Shown: in pieces, positions 63,906-64,000 of the stretch
Layout of the letters: each line of letters begins with the position of its first letter
Numbering within the stretch: position 1 is the first letter of the stretch
NCBI RefSeq assembly: GCF_900111875.1
Contig: NZ_FOJU01000002.1
Coordinates: forward strand, 661,842 to 725,841
Reading direction: 5' to 3'
DNA length: 64,000 bases
Source: Poseidonocella pacifica
Lineage (GTDB): Bacteria > Pseudomonadota > Alphaproteobacteria > Rhodobacterales > Rhodobacteraceae
Made by a program: the position numbers and the translations under genes
Notes under the pieces: model-generated
Database searches by the model: none
What the model saw: only the letters and a program-made list of their open reading frames with translations
Told to the model about the DNA's origin: nothing

Positions 63906-64000
63906 GGCTATGTCTGAAAATCGTGTTGGCGGTGGATCAACTCAGGCCAATATCGCCCTGAATGCTACTACGGCATCGCCTTTGCGGCGCGCCACCATCC
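63906..64000 (-). mobile_element. IS end (copy 3), continuing beyond the window
   Basis: This is the same sequence as 58983 and 61011 (GGCTATGTCTGAAAATCGTG, then the C-terminal AFRAILA and ARRKGDAVVA codons on the minus strand). It interrupts the IS5-family transposase and runs off the window. It may be the start of a complete copy. Confidence 0.75.

Overview
The window looks like a chromosomal segment of a marine alphaproteobacterium of the Rhodobacteraceae (Roseobacter-type). The evidence is GC-rich coding sequence, a formate dehydrogenase locus with the DUF3305/DUF3306/DUF6494/DUF6505 satellites typical of that family, an AcuI-type acrylyl-CoA reductase, an imuA-imuB-dnaE2 mutasome, a VPLPA-CTERM protein and divergent hemE/hemC. 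No 16S or other marker gene is present, so the assignment rests on gene content.

Positions 1-45,355 are ordinary, densely packed chromosome. 1-12,788 is a membrane-bound formate dehydrogenase locus: structural genes fdhA-fdhB-gamma and a WD40 protein on the minus strand, chaperone and maturation genes upstream of them, and a divergent operon with a multi-cluster ferredoxin protein, DUF6494, an Mrp/NBP35 ATPase, a ligase-fold protein and DUF6505. 12,817-15,591 holds a glycosyltransferase-like protein, a membrane-anchored alpha/beta hydrolase and DUF2218. 15,736-19,285 is a four-gene iron-siderophore ABC transporter. 19,565-23,089 carries nagA, uxuA and acuI. 23,175-28,460 is the mutagenic translesion cassette. 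28,544-30,504 has an HI0933-type flavoprotein and lumazine synthase under an FMN riboswitch.

30,553-40,568 is a complete sugar-utilisation locus. On the minus strand are a FucI/AraA-type isomerase, a transketolase split into two genes and an FGGY kinase. Divergently lie a ribose-type ABC transporter with DUF2291 and a DeoR regulator. Paired CTTTCG direct repeats flank the shared promoter region. The enzyme set (isomerase, kinase, split transketolase) parallels the D-apiose 'transketolase' route, but with an isomerase of a different family; this is the most interesting metabolic system in the window. 40,591-45,215 has LysR/VOC, a LOG-family protein, hemE and hemC.

A CAU-anticodon tRNA at 45,279-45,355 marks the edge of an accessory region that runs to the window end. 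It contains an AlpA-like regulator, three small mutually similar unknown proteins, a MOBV-type relaxase with a candidate oriT, a KfrA-like protein with an operator-like repeat, an ATP-grasp protein, an AEP-type replication primase, an ArsR/SRPBCC pair and a DUF262/DUF1524 (GmrSD-like) restriction gene broken by one amber codon inside its DGQQR motif. Beyond it are a seven-repeat FG-GAP VPLPA-CTERM protein with a coupled partner, and a secreted ankyrin protein. These are interspersed with decayed insertion sequences, including three copies of one IS end, a 542-bp deletion derivative with 24-bp inverted ends, and an IS5-family element interrupted by another element. No integrase is visible, so the island is either incomplete in this window or has lost it.
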